Below, one piece after another: positions 36,191-60,915 of a DNA stretch of 64,000 nt. The DNA lies in contig NC_088295.1 of NCBI RefSeq assembly GCF_032854445.1, positions 12,697,385 through 12,761,384 of the forward strand. Reading direction: 5' to 3'. This DNA is from Liolophura sinensis. Its lineage: Eukaryota > Mollusca > Polyplacophora > Chitonida > Chitonidae. Each line of letters begins with the position of its first letter. The stretch's first letter is position 1. Under the pieces are notes generated by a model that was not told where the DNA came from, did not search any database, and was given only the letters and a program-made list of their open reading frames with translations. The position numbers and the translations under genes are program-made.

Positions 36191-37199
36191 GTTAGATTTC
36201 TTTTGTGGAAAATCCGAAGCTGTTAGCTGGATAACATTCGGTGTTCAAGGTTGGCTGTACTCAGTTCCGAGTACATGGACCTTGTCTTTATTTTGGTTAT
36301 AGAATATATCGATTTATCAAGCCCTATAACTGTGTCACTGGGACTGGCTCAAGGACAACAGATAACTCCACGATGTCTGTGTTGTCAAGTCAAAATAGTA
36401 GTGTACTGAGTTCATCTATGATCAGTCGACGAACTGGTCCACTGGTACACAGTATGTTATAGCATATTGCTCCTGCATTTACCAGACTTTGTATCATGCA
36501 TGGACGTCGTCAGGATTTTTTACAAGGTGTGTAGACTTCCCTATAACCTATGAGGCGAGATTCCAGGATTCTCATTGGAGGCTCTTGATTGATCTCATTT
36601 ACTACATTAACATATAGTAAATGGCAGTAAAAAGAAATAAAGAAAGAAATAAGAAATAAAATCAGATAATTACTTATCTACCAAGTTTGTCTTTGAAAAT
36701 AAGTGAAAAATCTCTCATAAAATTCTTCAAAATGATATAAAACAATATGAACAAGCCAACTAGAGAAATTGGTTGGCTTGGACTTAATAGCAAAAAGATC
36801 ACCATGTTCCAGTTTGTGGGAGATCAAGTGATTAAACTTAAATAATGTGTATATGGCTTGTATAGGCCTATTACCGTACAAAGAATATTGCATTGAGAAT
36901 GATATATTGGTTAATTTATCAAGGAATGTTCCACAATCAATAGGTTTAAATCTTAAACCAAATGAAACTGAATGCAGTAAAAGATATTTTTTTTTTATAT
37001 TTCAAGAAATATTCCCACAAATCTATCACGGCGTCGCCCCTTTCGTTACTGATAAGATGAAAAAATCTAATGTCTACATCAATAAATGGAACCTGAATTC
37101 AGTTGCATATAAATATATAATAGTTTGTAGCCTACGACCGAGTAGTGCTGAGTGCTGTTGAATCGTGTATGCAGTTTTTTCATTTGTTTTCTAGTAATA

Positions 37200-37465
37200 T
37201 AATATAATAACTACAACATGGAGAGTAAGAGCGGCCTCGACGTTGTGATAGTTGGCAAATGGTCACAATTGGCCGGTGAAGTTCGGTGTCTTGTCAGCTT
37301 ACGACAGTTAGAGTTTATTCTAACTGTCCAGGTAAATGATTGAAGAGTAGCGACTTACGCCTACAAGCTAAGCTATCACCATGCAGTGGCTTGGCCCGAT
37401 CAGGTACAGAACGTAGTGGTGATTATTACAAATCATTAGATGCCACTGATCTAGACCTCTGGGAC
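37200..37465 (+). repeat. Dispersed repeat, copy C
   Basis: About 265 bp with the blocks AACATGGAGAGTAAGAGCGG, TAGTTGGCAAATGGTCACA, GTGTCTTGTCAGCTTACGAC and ATTAGATGCCACTGATCTAGA, in the same order as 17560-17800. Diverged, non-coding, unnamed. Confidence 0.6.
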
Positions 37466-37504
37466 TTTGAGTTCGTCAGCAGAATCCTGGTTTATCAGTG
37501 CAGA

Positions 37505-37585
37505 TGTATATAATACAAGGACTACAGAATGGAGAGTAAACAAGTAAAATACGTCAGGGTTTCATTCTAACTGTTCAAATAAAAT
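37505..37585 (+). repeat. Dispersed repeat, fragment D
   Basis: Has TATAATACAAGGACTACAGA then ATGGAGAGTAAACAAG and CATTCTAACTGTTC, matching the beginning and a later part of copy C, which ends 40 bp before it. It looks like an internally deleted second copy in tandem. Confidence 0.5.
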
Positions 37586-37776
37586 GCTTAAAGGCAAAGA
37601 AAAGACTAAAATGAACTGTTAAACACTTGCCTAGGAAAACAGTTCGATTTAATTTAAAAGTTTTGCAGCCGAGATGAAATGCTTTTATAACATCAGATTT
37701 TACCAGAGGGTATCTCTATAGTTTTTGCTTGAAATAGTTCGTCTCAAGGCCTATTCGGCCAGTACATTTATAGAGC

Positions 37777-37777
<1 letters not shown>

Positions 37778-37866
<89 letters not shown>
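37778..37866. repeat. (TA)n microsatellite
   Basis: About 89 bp of almost pure TA dinucleotide (one AC interruption near 37784). It ends 40 bp left of the second MITE copy. Confidence 0.97.
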
Positions 37867-37867
<1 letters not shown>

Positions 37868-37905
37868 GAATTTGGAATGATGTAATCTAACAGCAAAGAT
37901 GTATG

Positions 37906-38473
37906 TTAAAGGAGAAGAAAACTTAAAATCATGACACTATGGGATGGAAAGAGCACATTTTTTTCTATCTGGTAGTGCCTGCTGCATAATTTTGCGATTT
38001 TTCCTCGCCATACACGTAAAGCCTGAAAACGGCAAAGCTGGCATAAATCGCTAAGTCCATCTCGTCCTCCATCTTTAACATCCTGTAGTTTATGCAGGGG
38101 GTGTATTGCCTCTCACCCAGTGTGAATCGTTAAAACTGCCTGCTTGTTCGTATAAACTCGGAACCTACGTCCAACATTCCCGTTTCTCGGTCGTCAAGCG
38201 GAAAACGAACTGTACTGTTCGCTGCCTTCTGAGAAGAAGCGGTACCGGAAATGTGCGAACTGCACTTCGGAGGTTTCCGAGGGAAATTCTCCTCCTTACA
38301 CAGAAAACTTCAGGACTAGTTCTTAGGCAAGTCGCCCACGACGGATTTTGGGGCTGACTTTATAATTTATCATCTTCAGGTCATATTAGAATTTTTTATG
38401 ACATGCACCTGCGAGGAAATGCTTACTCTTTTCAATGGTATTTGTTTGATATTTAAGTTTTCTTTTCCTTTAA
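37906..38473 (+). mobile_element. 568-bp MITE with TTAA ends, copy 2
   Basis: Starts TTAAAGGAGAAGAAAACTT and ends AAGTTTTCTTTTCCTTTAA. The 19-bp ends are inverted repeats with one mismatch, TTAA outermost. It is homologous along its length to 34524-35091 (shared TCTATCTGGTAGTGCCTGCT, GGAGGTTTCCGAGGG-type and TTATGACATGCAC blocks). Non-coding. Confidence 0.87.
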
Positions 38474-39042
38474 TTGGCAAACATCTGACGTGATGTCCAT
38501 GTTCTTAAGACGATCACGACTGGCTACCGTAGACTCCAAAGTTTCACATTCATTTTTCAAGGTTGAAAAATTTTCAAGAAAACAAATCAAGTATTTTACT
38601 GGACTTTTTTTTATGTGTAACGGTCTTTTGTCAGAAATATACTTCACGTTAGTGTCTTCTGTTAACTTACATCCCAACCCCGCTCCAACCCACCCCGGCA
38701 CCACGAATAAGGCCTGAGAAGGTAAAAAGGCAAAAGGAGGCATATTTAGTGATGTTAATGATCAGTTTAACCATGCTCCAACTTAGAAGTGTTATTTTCA
38801 TTCGTACAAAATCTAGGTCGAGAAAACGGACTTTGGCCTACACATATCAACAAAATGACAAGACAATACGAACACCAGGGGAGGTAACTCCTAGGCGCCT
38901 TCGAGCAGGTAAATGGAGGTTGAGTTACCTCCCATACAGCAGCACGGTCAATATAAGGAACATCGTTTCGCCATAGTAAGTCAACACGTTTATGATGATT
39001 TTGACATAAATCCTTGTGCGAAGAAGATCAACGATAGATAAG

Positions 39043-42000
39043 ATGGTAAGTTTCACTGTAGCTGTTTTACCTCCCGAATTTCTGAAGGAGACAGCTCAAG
39101 GCTCCTGTATTTTACCACATAGAATTTCTTGTCACGACATTTGGGCACTAAGTGAACCATCAACATCATAGCGTCAGAGTCTGATAGTGACCCAGTGATG
39201 TGGCGGGGCCTCCGCGGCTCAGTCGGTTAGCGCGCTAGCGCAGCGTAGTGACCCAGAAGCCGCTCACCAATGCGGTCGCTGTGAGTTCTAGACCAGCTTA
39301 TGCTGGCTTCCTCTCCGGCCGTAAGTGGGAAGGTGTGCCACAACCTGCGGATGGTCGTGGTCAAATTCGAATAGTGCAAAACGGAATATATATTATAACT
39401 GTATTTTAATTCTTATTTCTTATGCGAAGGCTGCTGTTGGCAAATCTTAAAATAACACGAGGTTGAGTAGCATTCCCAAGCCATATTGAAGATAAAAATT
39501 TATGGTACAAACCTTCTCTATATTTTGTGAAAGAGAACATATTCTGATTTCTATAAATATTTACTTTATCGCGATGGGAACGATAGTTTGGGCCATACAG
39601 GGCAGGTAACACTTACCGAATGGTGAATGAAAGTAATACAAAAAGTAACCTCACTGTATTAAACAACTTTTAAGAACAGAAAAAAAAAACGAAACAAATA
39701 AAAAACATTCAGTTTTAATCTTTGTAAGTTTTAATTTTTATGTTTGTTACAGATATTCACTTTAAGTAAAGAGTTTGTGAAGTATCCTTTAATATGACAG
39801 GTGTGTCTCTCTCCATTGACAGCATAGCTTTGTATTTTCCATTAACATTACCAGTAGTTAATATGAATGCTAATGCAAGTAAACATTCACCATTCTTCCG
39901 TATCTATTGCTATGCCACATGGGGAGGGGTTCAGTCACAGCCTCTAACTGCTTTTAGGGCCTTGTTGACAGTAAGAGGTCCATGACACTTATGTGGTTTT
40001 TTTTTGCGGGTTACCGTTGGTTGAAAACCTCTTGTCTTCCACCAGTTTGTTGTGCTCATCTGTGTGTCACATGTGGGAAAGTTCGTCAGTAGCTGGCCAA
40101 TGATAAGCCAAAATAAGATGTATAAAATAAATATATATAAAGATACTTATTTGGAAATAATGTTGCTTGTTGAGGCTCATTGTATTATCCTGTGAGTAAA
40201 CAGAATATTAAATTTTTAAGTCTTGCTGGTTTCTTGTTTTTGGTATAAACATACATTGTTCTACAGATGCTATAGTGAAAAAAACAAATCAAAGGAAACA
40301 GCTTGTTTTTTAAACCACACATGTAGTTTTAATTTGCAACAATAACAAGGTATTTAAGCTAAAATATAGAAAGGATAAAACTTTCCGTTGTTTATATTTT
40401 CCATTTGTGGCATAAGTGCATTCTTGTCAATATGCTAATTTTAAAGATCACTCCTCCACTCTAATATCTCTACCAGACACTGCTTTATGAATGATTTAAT
40501 AAAACCTGAATCAGAATCTTCAAAACACCTTTGGGATGTCTCCTTTTCAGGTGTGTTACCCATCAGGTACTTTCATTGAACTGGTCTTTACCATATTCAA
40601 CATGTACATGTAGTTGTTGTCAGTCGTCATTTGTCTGTTTTTTAAACATGTTAACTCCCTGCTTTTGTTGGTGATTTCTCAACGGCTTCCATGAAAATTA
40701 TATTTTACAGCCTAAAGCTGCTAAAGCCAAAGTTGGACAGAATAAGAAGGTCATTCACCCAAACAGTAGGAAAGCCTGTCAGCTGGCCAGGCAAGTCCAT
40801 CATGAGGAGAGGGTGGACAGGTAAGGGTTGCTGTCTGTGCATGGCTTTGACTACTGTTCTTAGATGTATAAATTTTCTTCAAACCTTGAATTCATGTAAA
40901 ATACCAGTCTCAAAATTACTTGTACATGGAACATGTGATATCAGTGTCAGGTACCAAGAACATGTAATACCCTATTTCCTGAACCTTGAAAGAGTAACTT
41001 TCAATGCAATTCATGCACATTATACAGATGATTTTGGAGACAAAACCACATTGGTTGGATTGGCCAGTGTCCGGGCTTCAGAAAATGTGTAAATTTGTTT
41101 TGTGTAAATTTCGACACAAAGTAAAGCCTTCAAAATATTCTTGAATAAACACCTTGCAAAAATGCAAAAAGGTTGAGGAATTACAGTAAGGATATTACAA
41201 ATTTTGACCACCATTATATTATCACCATAGGTATGGTGAAAGTAGAGGATGTGAGGGAATGGCCTTTCTGAAGAAACCTTGCTCACTTGTCATGCTTCTG
41301 TGCATTCCAATGTGTGAATTTTTGCTTAAACTAATTAACTTAAAAGTTAAGCTCTTCCAAAGTCCCATAAGTGCTCTACCAGTGTTCACTGTTGTATTGA
41401 ATGGATTATACAGTGTGAATAGTGATTTACAAGAAGCAAGACAACCTTTTTTCTGTGTTCTGTTCATTTGGTATAGTTAGTATTCGTAATAAGGAATCTT
41501 CAGTAAAATATTATTTTTATGAAAAAAGCAATTTCTTATCTTTATCTTTTGGGCAGGAGGAAAGATGAAAGATACAAGAAGCTGGAAATGCTCGGTAAGA
41601 ACAATGTTGTTGTAAGCTCAGATCAGTGTGATATGGCCCATTAACTGTCAGTGAAATCTATCTCAAGTGTATAATAGTCACATGATAAACCCAGAATTAA
41701 CCAGATGGCCAGAGTTCCCATCACTGATGCAGGCTTATCATACCACCTGAGAAACCTTCTGATTTATTTCTTCTGTTTCTTCTTTTCAGCTGAAAAGTTG
41801 AAACATTTTCAAAACTGCTTAGAGGAGAATAAATCTGATTACACAAAGCAAGACCTTCTAGAGATTTTAGATAAGTAAGTACACAGTTTTTTAGCAATGT
41901 CTGGTCGATCAAAAATGGCATGATGTTGTGCCAGGTTGAAACGAAATTTGGGGATGAGCTTTGTGATGCAATACATGGTACTTGTACATGTATATCCTTA

Positions 42001-45000
42001 TTAGTACATGCAGGTGATCAAAATGTGATAAGTGGAGAACCCATTATGGTAGTTTTCTGATAGTAATTGACAATACTATGGACCTAGCTGGTAGCTTTCT
42101 GGTAGTAATTGACAATACTGTGGACCTAGCTGGTAGTTTTCTGGTAGTAATTGACAATACTGTGGACCAGCTGGTGCATCTAACTGCCGCATTCCGTTGT
42201 CATTTAACATGACTGCATTGGGTTTTAACATAATATTTTCAGTAATTTTAGTTGTAGAAGTTATAAAGGTGGTCTCTGTTCTGTGTGACAAGGTGTGAAG
42301 AGTCTTTGTAGCTATTTGTAGACATATACCTGTATTCCAAATGATCTTGTTAAATTTGTTACATGTGTTCATTATGGCATCTTGCTTATAGATCTTAATG
42401 TACATGTATTTATGAATCTATGTGTTCATTAACCTACATTTATATACATTAATATAGATTAAATCTGCATGTATGTGCTCAGTAAGGTTACTGGTTCATC
42501 TTTGTACTTCTGTTTATTTTACCTGCTCATTGTCACTTGTAGATACTTCCATCGGTTTGACAAGGAACTTGAGCAGATTGCCATAGTGAATAGCATAGGG
42601 AGTAGGAATGGTCAGCGACATGCATCACGGGAACAGGTCATCCGCTTGACACAAGCAAAGGAGAGGGCAGAATTTGACACAGTTGGGGTTGGTGAGTAGT
42701 ACAGAATATCTGGAGTAGGCCTATGGGTGCTGATACAGATCTATAAAAGTGTAGAAACTAAGTACAAGGAATGATAGATCTGTATATCAAGTCAGACATG
42801 GCACTACACACACTCTCAGCATTTCAAAGGCTTCCAAAACTAAACACACTGTCATCACTGAACACACTGTCAGCACTAAGCACACTGTCATCACTAAACA
42901 CACTCTCAGCACTGCATACACTCCTCAACACTAACACACTGTCAGCACTACACACACTCTCAGCACTGCACACACTCCCAACACTGAACACACTGTCAGC
43001 ACTGCACGCACTGTCATCACTGAACACAATGTCAGCACTGCACACACTGTCATCGCTGAACACAGTCATCACTGAACACACAGTCATCCTTGCACACACT
43101 CTCAGCACTGCAGGGGGCCTGTGTGGCTCAGTCGGTTAGCGCGCTAGCGCAGCGTAATGACCCAGAAGCCTCTCACCAATGCGGTCGCTTTGAGTTCAAG
43201 TCCAGCTCATGCTGGCTTCCTCTCTGGCCGTAAGTGGGGAGGTCTGCCAGCAACCTGCGGATGGTCGTGGGTTTCCCCCGGGCTGTGCCCGGTTTCCTCC
43301 CACCATAATGCTGGCCGCCGTCGTATAAGTGAAATATTCTTGAGTACGGCGTAAAACACCAGTCAAATCAATCAATCAATCTCAGCACTGCAGACACTCC
43401 TATCACTGAATACACTGTCAGCAGTACACATACTGTCATGACTGAACACAATGTCAGCACTGCACACACTGTCAGCACTGAACACAGTCATCACTGAACA
43501 CATTGTCAGCAAAGCACACACTCTCATCACTGGACGCACTCCTAATACTGCACACACTGTCAGCAGTACACAGAGTCAACATTGCACACACTGTCATCAA
43601 TGAACACACTGTCAGCACTGCACACACTCTCAGCACTGCAAACACTCCTAACACTAAACACAGTCAGCACTGCACACACTGTCATAACTGAACACATTGT
43701 CAGCACTGCACACACTCTCAGCACTGCATACACTCCCAACGCTAAACACACTCTCTGCAGTTTACACACAGTCATCACTGAACACACTGTCAGTACTGCA
43801 CAAACTCTCAGCATTGCACACACTCTCAACACTAAGCACACTGCCAATGTATGCTAAGTCAGCGATACACTCTCTCTCAGCATATTATGCTGTACAAGCT
43901 GTCAGCACTGTACATACTGTCAACACTGCACACTGTCAGCCCAGCACACTCTGCCAGGTATACACACTATCACTTGCACATAACACTCCGTCAGCATATG
44001 AAATTAACACACTCAAAAAGGGTGGTTATGTATTGCCTTGCTCCTCACAAATACTGTTCGTGCTGTGACCAGCTTATTCTGAACATGTAATCAAGAGGTT
44101 GGACAATACAAGTTTGGAAATATTTTTGACTCTTCCTATTGATATTTTCACAAATATTGATTTAAGTGTTTTTCATGTATCATGTATGATGTCTTGATTA
44201 TGACAATACATTTTTTTGCTATTTCAGAAGTTCCTGATTTGCTCAACAAGAAAAATCTTACAGCTATTAGGTAATATCCTTTACATACACTTGTTTTATG
44301 TGACAGCTGTACTGACATCCTCTACCTGAAAAATACATAGCAGCTCTTTGATTGGTTGAAGACCAATGCAAATTGCACCAGCTTTTTTTTCTGTTCAATC
44401 ACTTAAATGGCTCTTTCTGTCTTTGCTATATCACTGTCCACAGCAATAAATAAAATATGAAAGTAAACTTTACTCACAAAACCAGGCTAAGAAGCAAAGA
44501 AATGAGTGCAAACATTGATGTCTAATTTTCAAGGTTGATCTAAAGCCAACAACCTGCACATGTGTTGAATTAGGGGGAATCCAGCACCAACAAAACTGAC
44601 GGTAGTGGTATAAATGAAAAAAAACTTAAATAGCACCAATCAAATAAAGATGTCCGTTGGATTAGTCGTCTGCAGCAGCGGATGACATAGTGCGATTGTT
44701 TTCGTTTAGTATTTCTCAAGTAATCATAAGTAAGTGTATGCAAATATGAGTAAAGTTTGAAAAATGCGAATAGTAGTTGTAGCTTACACCCTTGTATATA
44801 CTGTTACCTAGGGGTAGACATGGAAACCCGGACAGACGGACAAAAGAAGATACTCTTGCAGTAACTACTCTTCCATGGCTTCAGTATTCCAGCAATAAGT
44901 GCATTAAGGACAAAGTCATGTCCGACCAATACTACCGATTTATTCTACGTTTAATGGTAATGCACTCATACTAACTGATTAACTGATATATGACGCTGAA

Positions 45001-45190
45001 GAGTGTGGTCATTAAGTAGTGCTATTGTGTTCTCTTCAGGGAATGGACGGGAGAAGTACGATTTATTCCGAATCTTAAATTACGGCGTGTATTTGCCAAG
45101 GACAAGGTAGAGTCGACTCAGTACTCGGAGCAGGCCCAGCTCACCACCACAGACGCTCCAACAACAAACGATGGCCGGCATAATACCTGA
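39043..45190 (+). CDS. TMA16: Translation machinery-associated protein 16 homologue (192 aa)
   Basis: Seven exons: 39043-39045 (the ATG only, followed directly by GTAAGT), 40711-40820, 41557-41594, 41790-41874, 42543-42691, 44228-44270 and 45040-45190 (TGA). Phases agree at every junction. The protein starts MPKAAKAKVGQNKKVIHPNS and contains the TMA16 hallmarks KVIHPxSRKA, YFHRFDKELEQI, GQRHASREQVI and VPDLLNKKNLTAIREW. At 192 aa it is close to the human protein (about 203 aa). In yeast and human cells TMA16 binds pre-60S ribosomal particles and acts in the nucleus and nucleolus in large-subunit maturation. Two AATAAA signals follow the stop at 45195 and 45217. The C-terminal tail (VESTQYSEQAQ and on) is low in conservation. 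The start exon is inferred from phase and the M-P-K start of the family. Confidence 0.93.
39205..39360 (+). mobile_element. 3'-truncated SINE in TMA16 intron 1
   Basis: Has the tRNA-like head (GGCTCAGTCGGTTAGCGCGC) and the body to CTGCGGATGGTCGTGG, then stops. The 3' domain and AAATA tail are lost, which is unusual for SINEs and suggests a later deletion. Confidence 0.88.
42048..42177 (+). repeat. 45-bp minisatellite, three copies (TMA16 intron 4)
   Basis: The unit GGTAGTTTTCTGGTAGTAAT plus TGACAATACTGTGGACCTAGCT is repeated three times with about 95% identity; the last copy lacks the TAG. Confidence 0.9.
42795..43990 (+). repeat. 18-bp-period minisatellite in TMA16 intron 5
   Basis: Dozens of variants of ACACTGTCATCACTGAAC / ACACTCTCAGCACTGCAC. 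Period 18 (with 12- and 15-base variants) is mostly a multiple of three, so several frames on both strands stay open (for example TLSALHTLSALHTLP and CSADSVFSDDSVCSAD). These reading frames are by-products, not genes. The array is interrupted by a SINE at 43114-43380. Confidence 0.95.
43114..43380 (+). mobile_element. Full-length SINE inserted in the minisatellite
   Basis: Runs from GGGGCCTGTGTGGCTCAGTC (tRNA-like head) to TTGAGTACGGCGTAAAACACC and AATCAATCAATCAAT. CTCAGCACTGCAG occurs on both sides (43101-43113 and 43381-43393), a 13-bp target-site duplication, although the surrounding array repeats similar words. Same family as 23581-23847. Confidence 0.92.
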
Positions 45191-46505
45191 TCACAATAAA
45201 TCCTCATTTTGAACACAATAAATATCTATTATGTCTGTTGTCTGTTCAGAAAGTGTATCAATTACCCTGCATCGCTTCACACAGTTAACGAGGAACAGGC
45301 TAATCCTCAGGTTAGCCTGTATCCAGCTTTCTTTATCACGGCCGTACGGTAGACAGTTTTGCGCATGGTCCACTGATCGAAAGATTTAGTAGAAATGAGT
45401 GAAACGTCATCGGAATTGATGTGATCTTATTTAGAAGTGCTGAAGTGTCGTGGAATGAGGCTTAAGTGAATGGTGCAGGTTCAAACGCAAGGGGCATGAC
45501 TGAAGTGATAATCGAAGTACGCTGACTGACAGTAATTAGCTGGGACAAGACAGTGTGTCAAAACGTGCACTTAAGCAGGCACTAACCATTGCTTCTTTGT
45601 CAGCGTTCTTTCACAAGGAAATAGCAGAAATTTTGTTGAAGTGGAGATTTCACTACCCAACTGAGGTACTGATGGCTTGTATATCAAGCTTGTTTTTGCT
45701 AGATGTGATAATACCGGTTGATGTGTGAGTCTAATGGATCGACGGTATTACTTCAGGGCAACCTTCGCCAGCTGATTACGATAAGCCGTTGTTCTGGCCG
45801 CAGCTTGCGATCAGCTAAATGAAGTCGCAGTCTCAATTTTTGTACACGCTTGTACACTTTCTCAGGTACTCTGACTTTCTCGAAATATATAGACCTGACT
45901 GTCATCACATTAGTGACAAAAATCTTGACAGTCATTTAAATGAAATAAATACTTCCTCTCCTTGGACTACGTGTTATGAGCAAGTAACGTAACGCCCCAC
46001 TAAGTGCTTGTCGGTCAGTGTTGGGCGAGTGTGATAGGACAAACGTAAACTTAATGTACCTGTCGGCTGGGGTTATGTCAATATCTTTGATGCCGAACGA
46101 ATTTTTCTGTACAACCCTGGGAGAAAAATCTGTGCAGTACCCATGTCTATAGAATTACATATTGACGTGCTTCTTATGGGTGCTTGACTGAATACATTGC
46201 TAATGATGGGTCGCGCAGGAGTGATAATTGGAAGGTTGCTAAGTTTCCAATAGTAACAGCAGAAATGAAATAGTGTGAAGTAATTCATTTATAAACGCTG
46301 AAAGTACGTCATTACAAGGAGATAATAGATTTGGAACCCGTAACCTATGGTAATAAGGGTCTCTCTGTGTGTGTTTTTGTAGAACCTAGAATTGGAAATT
46401 AGTTTTGCAGTTGTTGACATTTCATATTCCTTATATTGATGAAATGAAATATGTTGGACGATTGAAGGTCTGTGCAATTTTAAACGTACGTGGAGACTAT
46501 CGAGG

Positions 46506-46722
46506 GTGTGACTCTGCAAATGACGAGCCAAGGGTGTAACACTTGAAAATCCAGACAGAACCTAACAGAACGCCGAGTCTTGCAACGACGTGATTCGGCA
46601 GGCGATGTGCCAAGGACGTAACATTAGAAAGTCAAGGCAGAACAATCCTAACAGAACGCCGAAACTTACAACGACGTGATTCTACAGGTGACGTTCCAAG
46701 GATGCAACATTAGGAAATCCAG
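46506..46722 (+). repeat. ~84-bp tandem repeat, about 2.5 copies
   Basis: The blocks GTGATTCGGCAGGCGATGTG, CCAAGGACGTAACATTAG and CTAACAGAACGCCGA recur three times, twice and twice respectively at a spacing of 84-86 bp. Copies are diverged by roughly 15%. Confidence 0.85.
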
Positions 46723-46741
46723 ATGGTACAAAGTACAAACT

Positions 46742-46852
46742 GTTTATTTATTTATGTGATTGGTCTTTTACGCCGTACTCAAGAATATTTCACTTACACG
46801 ATATGGCGTGTATTATGGCATAACCCACAACCATCCACATGCAGGTTGCTGT
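46742..46852 (-). mobile_element. Diverged SINE 3' fragment
   Basis: Minus-strand copy of the SINE tail (TTTATTTATTTATGTGATTG, then CGCCGTACTCAAGAATATTT, CACTTACACGA). It is followed by decayed body sequence (CCACAACCATCCACATGCAG). Confidence 0.8.
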
Positions 46853-48883
46853 AAGACCCAAAGTTCAATGTCTTTTATAATTATCTATGATAGTATTGTT
46901 CGCCCCCCTCCTCCCAAGCCCCCCGCCCCCTTCACCTTGCCAACCCTTAATGTTAAATTTTGTGAGCTAACCAATATAGCTCTCGCCCGGTAGCCTTGCA
47001 CAATAGACTGTGCACCAATTTCGTATTTATCTACAGGGCATTTGATAACTGAAAGGTCGTGAAAAGACCGTTATTCGCTACTTCGTCCTACAGTACAGGC
47101 TGATCCAGTTGCATCGAACTGGAATACATAATCATACAGTGAAAATACGAGCCTATCTTACCACGATATAATGGGAGCATCATTACAATCGTCTACGCCA
47201 GGGAATGCATTGTGTACACTGTATACAATGCTAATGGACTTTCGTCCAAATAATCTGGTGTCACACTACCTATATGTAGTCTCTGACGACGTGGATATTC
47301 AATCTGAAGCAATCAATCATAGGAAGCATTGCGGGGGATATCTTTCAGATAGCCATTTCCACAGAGAACAAATTGTCAGTTATAAGGCTAGAGTGCTTTT
47401 GAGCAATATGGTTACCATTTTCCTGGGAATTTCTGTGCGCATATTTGAAACACCCGGGGAACCAGGAAAGAGGAGAATGTATTGAAAGAAACGGATGTCC
47501 GATTGGATAAAAACCTTTCCTCGTGAATATCTGATTGTTTAATTTATTCAAATGCGTGTTTTTGGCTTTATGAGTAATCGCGATATTACCAAATCAGGAA
47601 TTACAACAAACTCAGGCAGTGTAATAACAATATCACATTCACTTTACTGTGTAGCCGAGAAAGATGTGAACATTACAGCCGTCTGTTCCCTGCTACAGGC
47701 TGGCCGTCATCCCCTAACTCATCAAGTCTGAGACTGTCTGCATGCGAGATAAGAGTGAACATCCCAGTAGCTGTGTTAAATATCTGTGCTGAGATCTGCA
47801 TTTGTAATAATACTATTGCCGTCGGTCTAAAGGACCCCGTGATTGCGCCCATTGGAATCCGGGATTGAGAGACATCTGTGTTACGCACACGCTGTACACC
47901 CTAAGGCTTTTAGCCAGCATCGACCATATGCAACAGAAGTCTTCAAAGATATTTCTGTATTACGCTGTAGCGAGGTCAATTTTGATGCCAGTGAATTCGC
48001 AATACATCGGGCAGTTGGAAGACAGTAATATCAGTGAGACGGCCTTGTTTACCTTGGTTTTTAGAGGCTACAAGACTGTGATCTCATACCGGGCAAACCT
48101 CTTTCTTCATTCATAGAAATAACCCCTTTTATCGATCCTTTAACAATATGTCCTGCTCCCAGGGACGATCTAGTTCAGCAACCAGATGGCAAAACATGTA
48201 ACAACAAGACAGGCTGGCCAAGACCGGGTTATCAGCAGTGAGCAGTTGTATGACGATGACGAACAGTCTTATAACTGATCAGATGCACTTAAATGGCGAT
48301 TGACCCTGAACAGTGTTCACGTGGTTCTAACCAAGTCCCCTTTTCGATTCCCTCTATTATCTCGATCTTCCGATTACCGTAGATGTCTTTTCTTCCCTTG
48401 TTATTGCAGCAGTGCCAGCATTATACTTCAGGAGGCCACGAACCGCTGATTTCCACAGTTCTCTATTGGTTGTGTATTGATTTGACACTCAACCCCGGCG
48501 AATTGCAGGCACATTGCACACTCCAAGTATTCATAGCGTATTTAACGTGACACAGTATAACTTATGGATCTTTCATGTTATGTAACAATAATATATGAAT
48601 AAATTGCATCAATAGTTGAATAGTTGAGACCTGATATAAAAATAGTTTATGTTCATAAATGGAAAACTGTAGTTGTCAATACTGATCGTTTGGAATATCT
48701 CTGCCTTTCGTCGGTCGGCCATCGGACTCCGGGGTGAGTTGTCCTGAGACCAACTTCCTTGTCCCTCCACATTCTCTGCCGAAGCAGCTCCTTCACATTG
48801 TACGTCCATGATCACGACTGTACCCCAGGGGAGAACAACGGACTTGTTGACGTCTAGAAGCACGTGGCCGGTGGGCTCCGTGC

Positions 48884-60915
<12,032 letters not shown>

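Larger units (their letters stand above)
36191..39042. other. Spacer between the desaturase-like gene and TMA16
   Basis: The two genes are transcribed away from each other. The spacer contains two dispersed repeat copies (37200-37585), a long TA microsatellite and a 568-bp MITE. No gene is supported. Promoters for both genes should lie at its two ends. Confidence 0.5.
45191..48883. other. Spacer between TMA16 and the PKG gene
   Basis: The two genes converge here. It contains an 84-bp tandem repeat (46506-46722) and a SINE remnant (46742-46852), and a C-rich stretch (CCCCCCTCCTCCCAAGCCCC at about 46902). The PKG 3' UTR should occupy the right end. An open stretch at 47171-47485 matches nothing I know. 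No gene is supported. Confidence 0.5.

Noticed and set aside
40691-41092. 133-codon plus-strand open frame starting at the TMA16 exon 2 acceptor
   Set aside because: It reads exon 2 in the wrong frame and runs into intron 2; the correct frame gives the TMA16 N-terminus.
42771-44068. Several long open frames on both strands (TLSALHTLP-type and CSADSVFSDDS-type)
   Set aside because: They follow from the 18-bp-period minisatellite in TMA16 intron 5; no splice or start context, and flanking TMA16 exons are in frame without them.
47171-47485. 104-codon plus-strand open frame
   Set aside because: No recognisable domain, no splice partners, and composition like the surrounding spacer.
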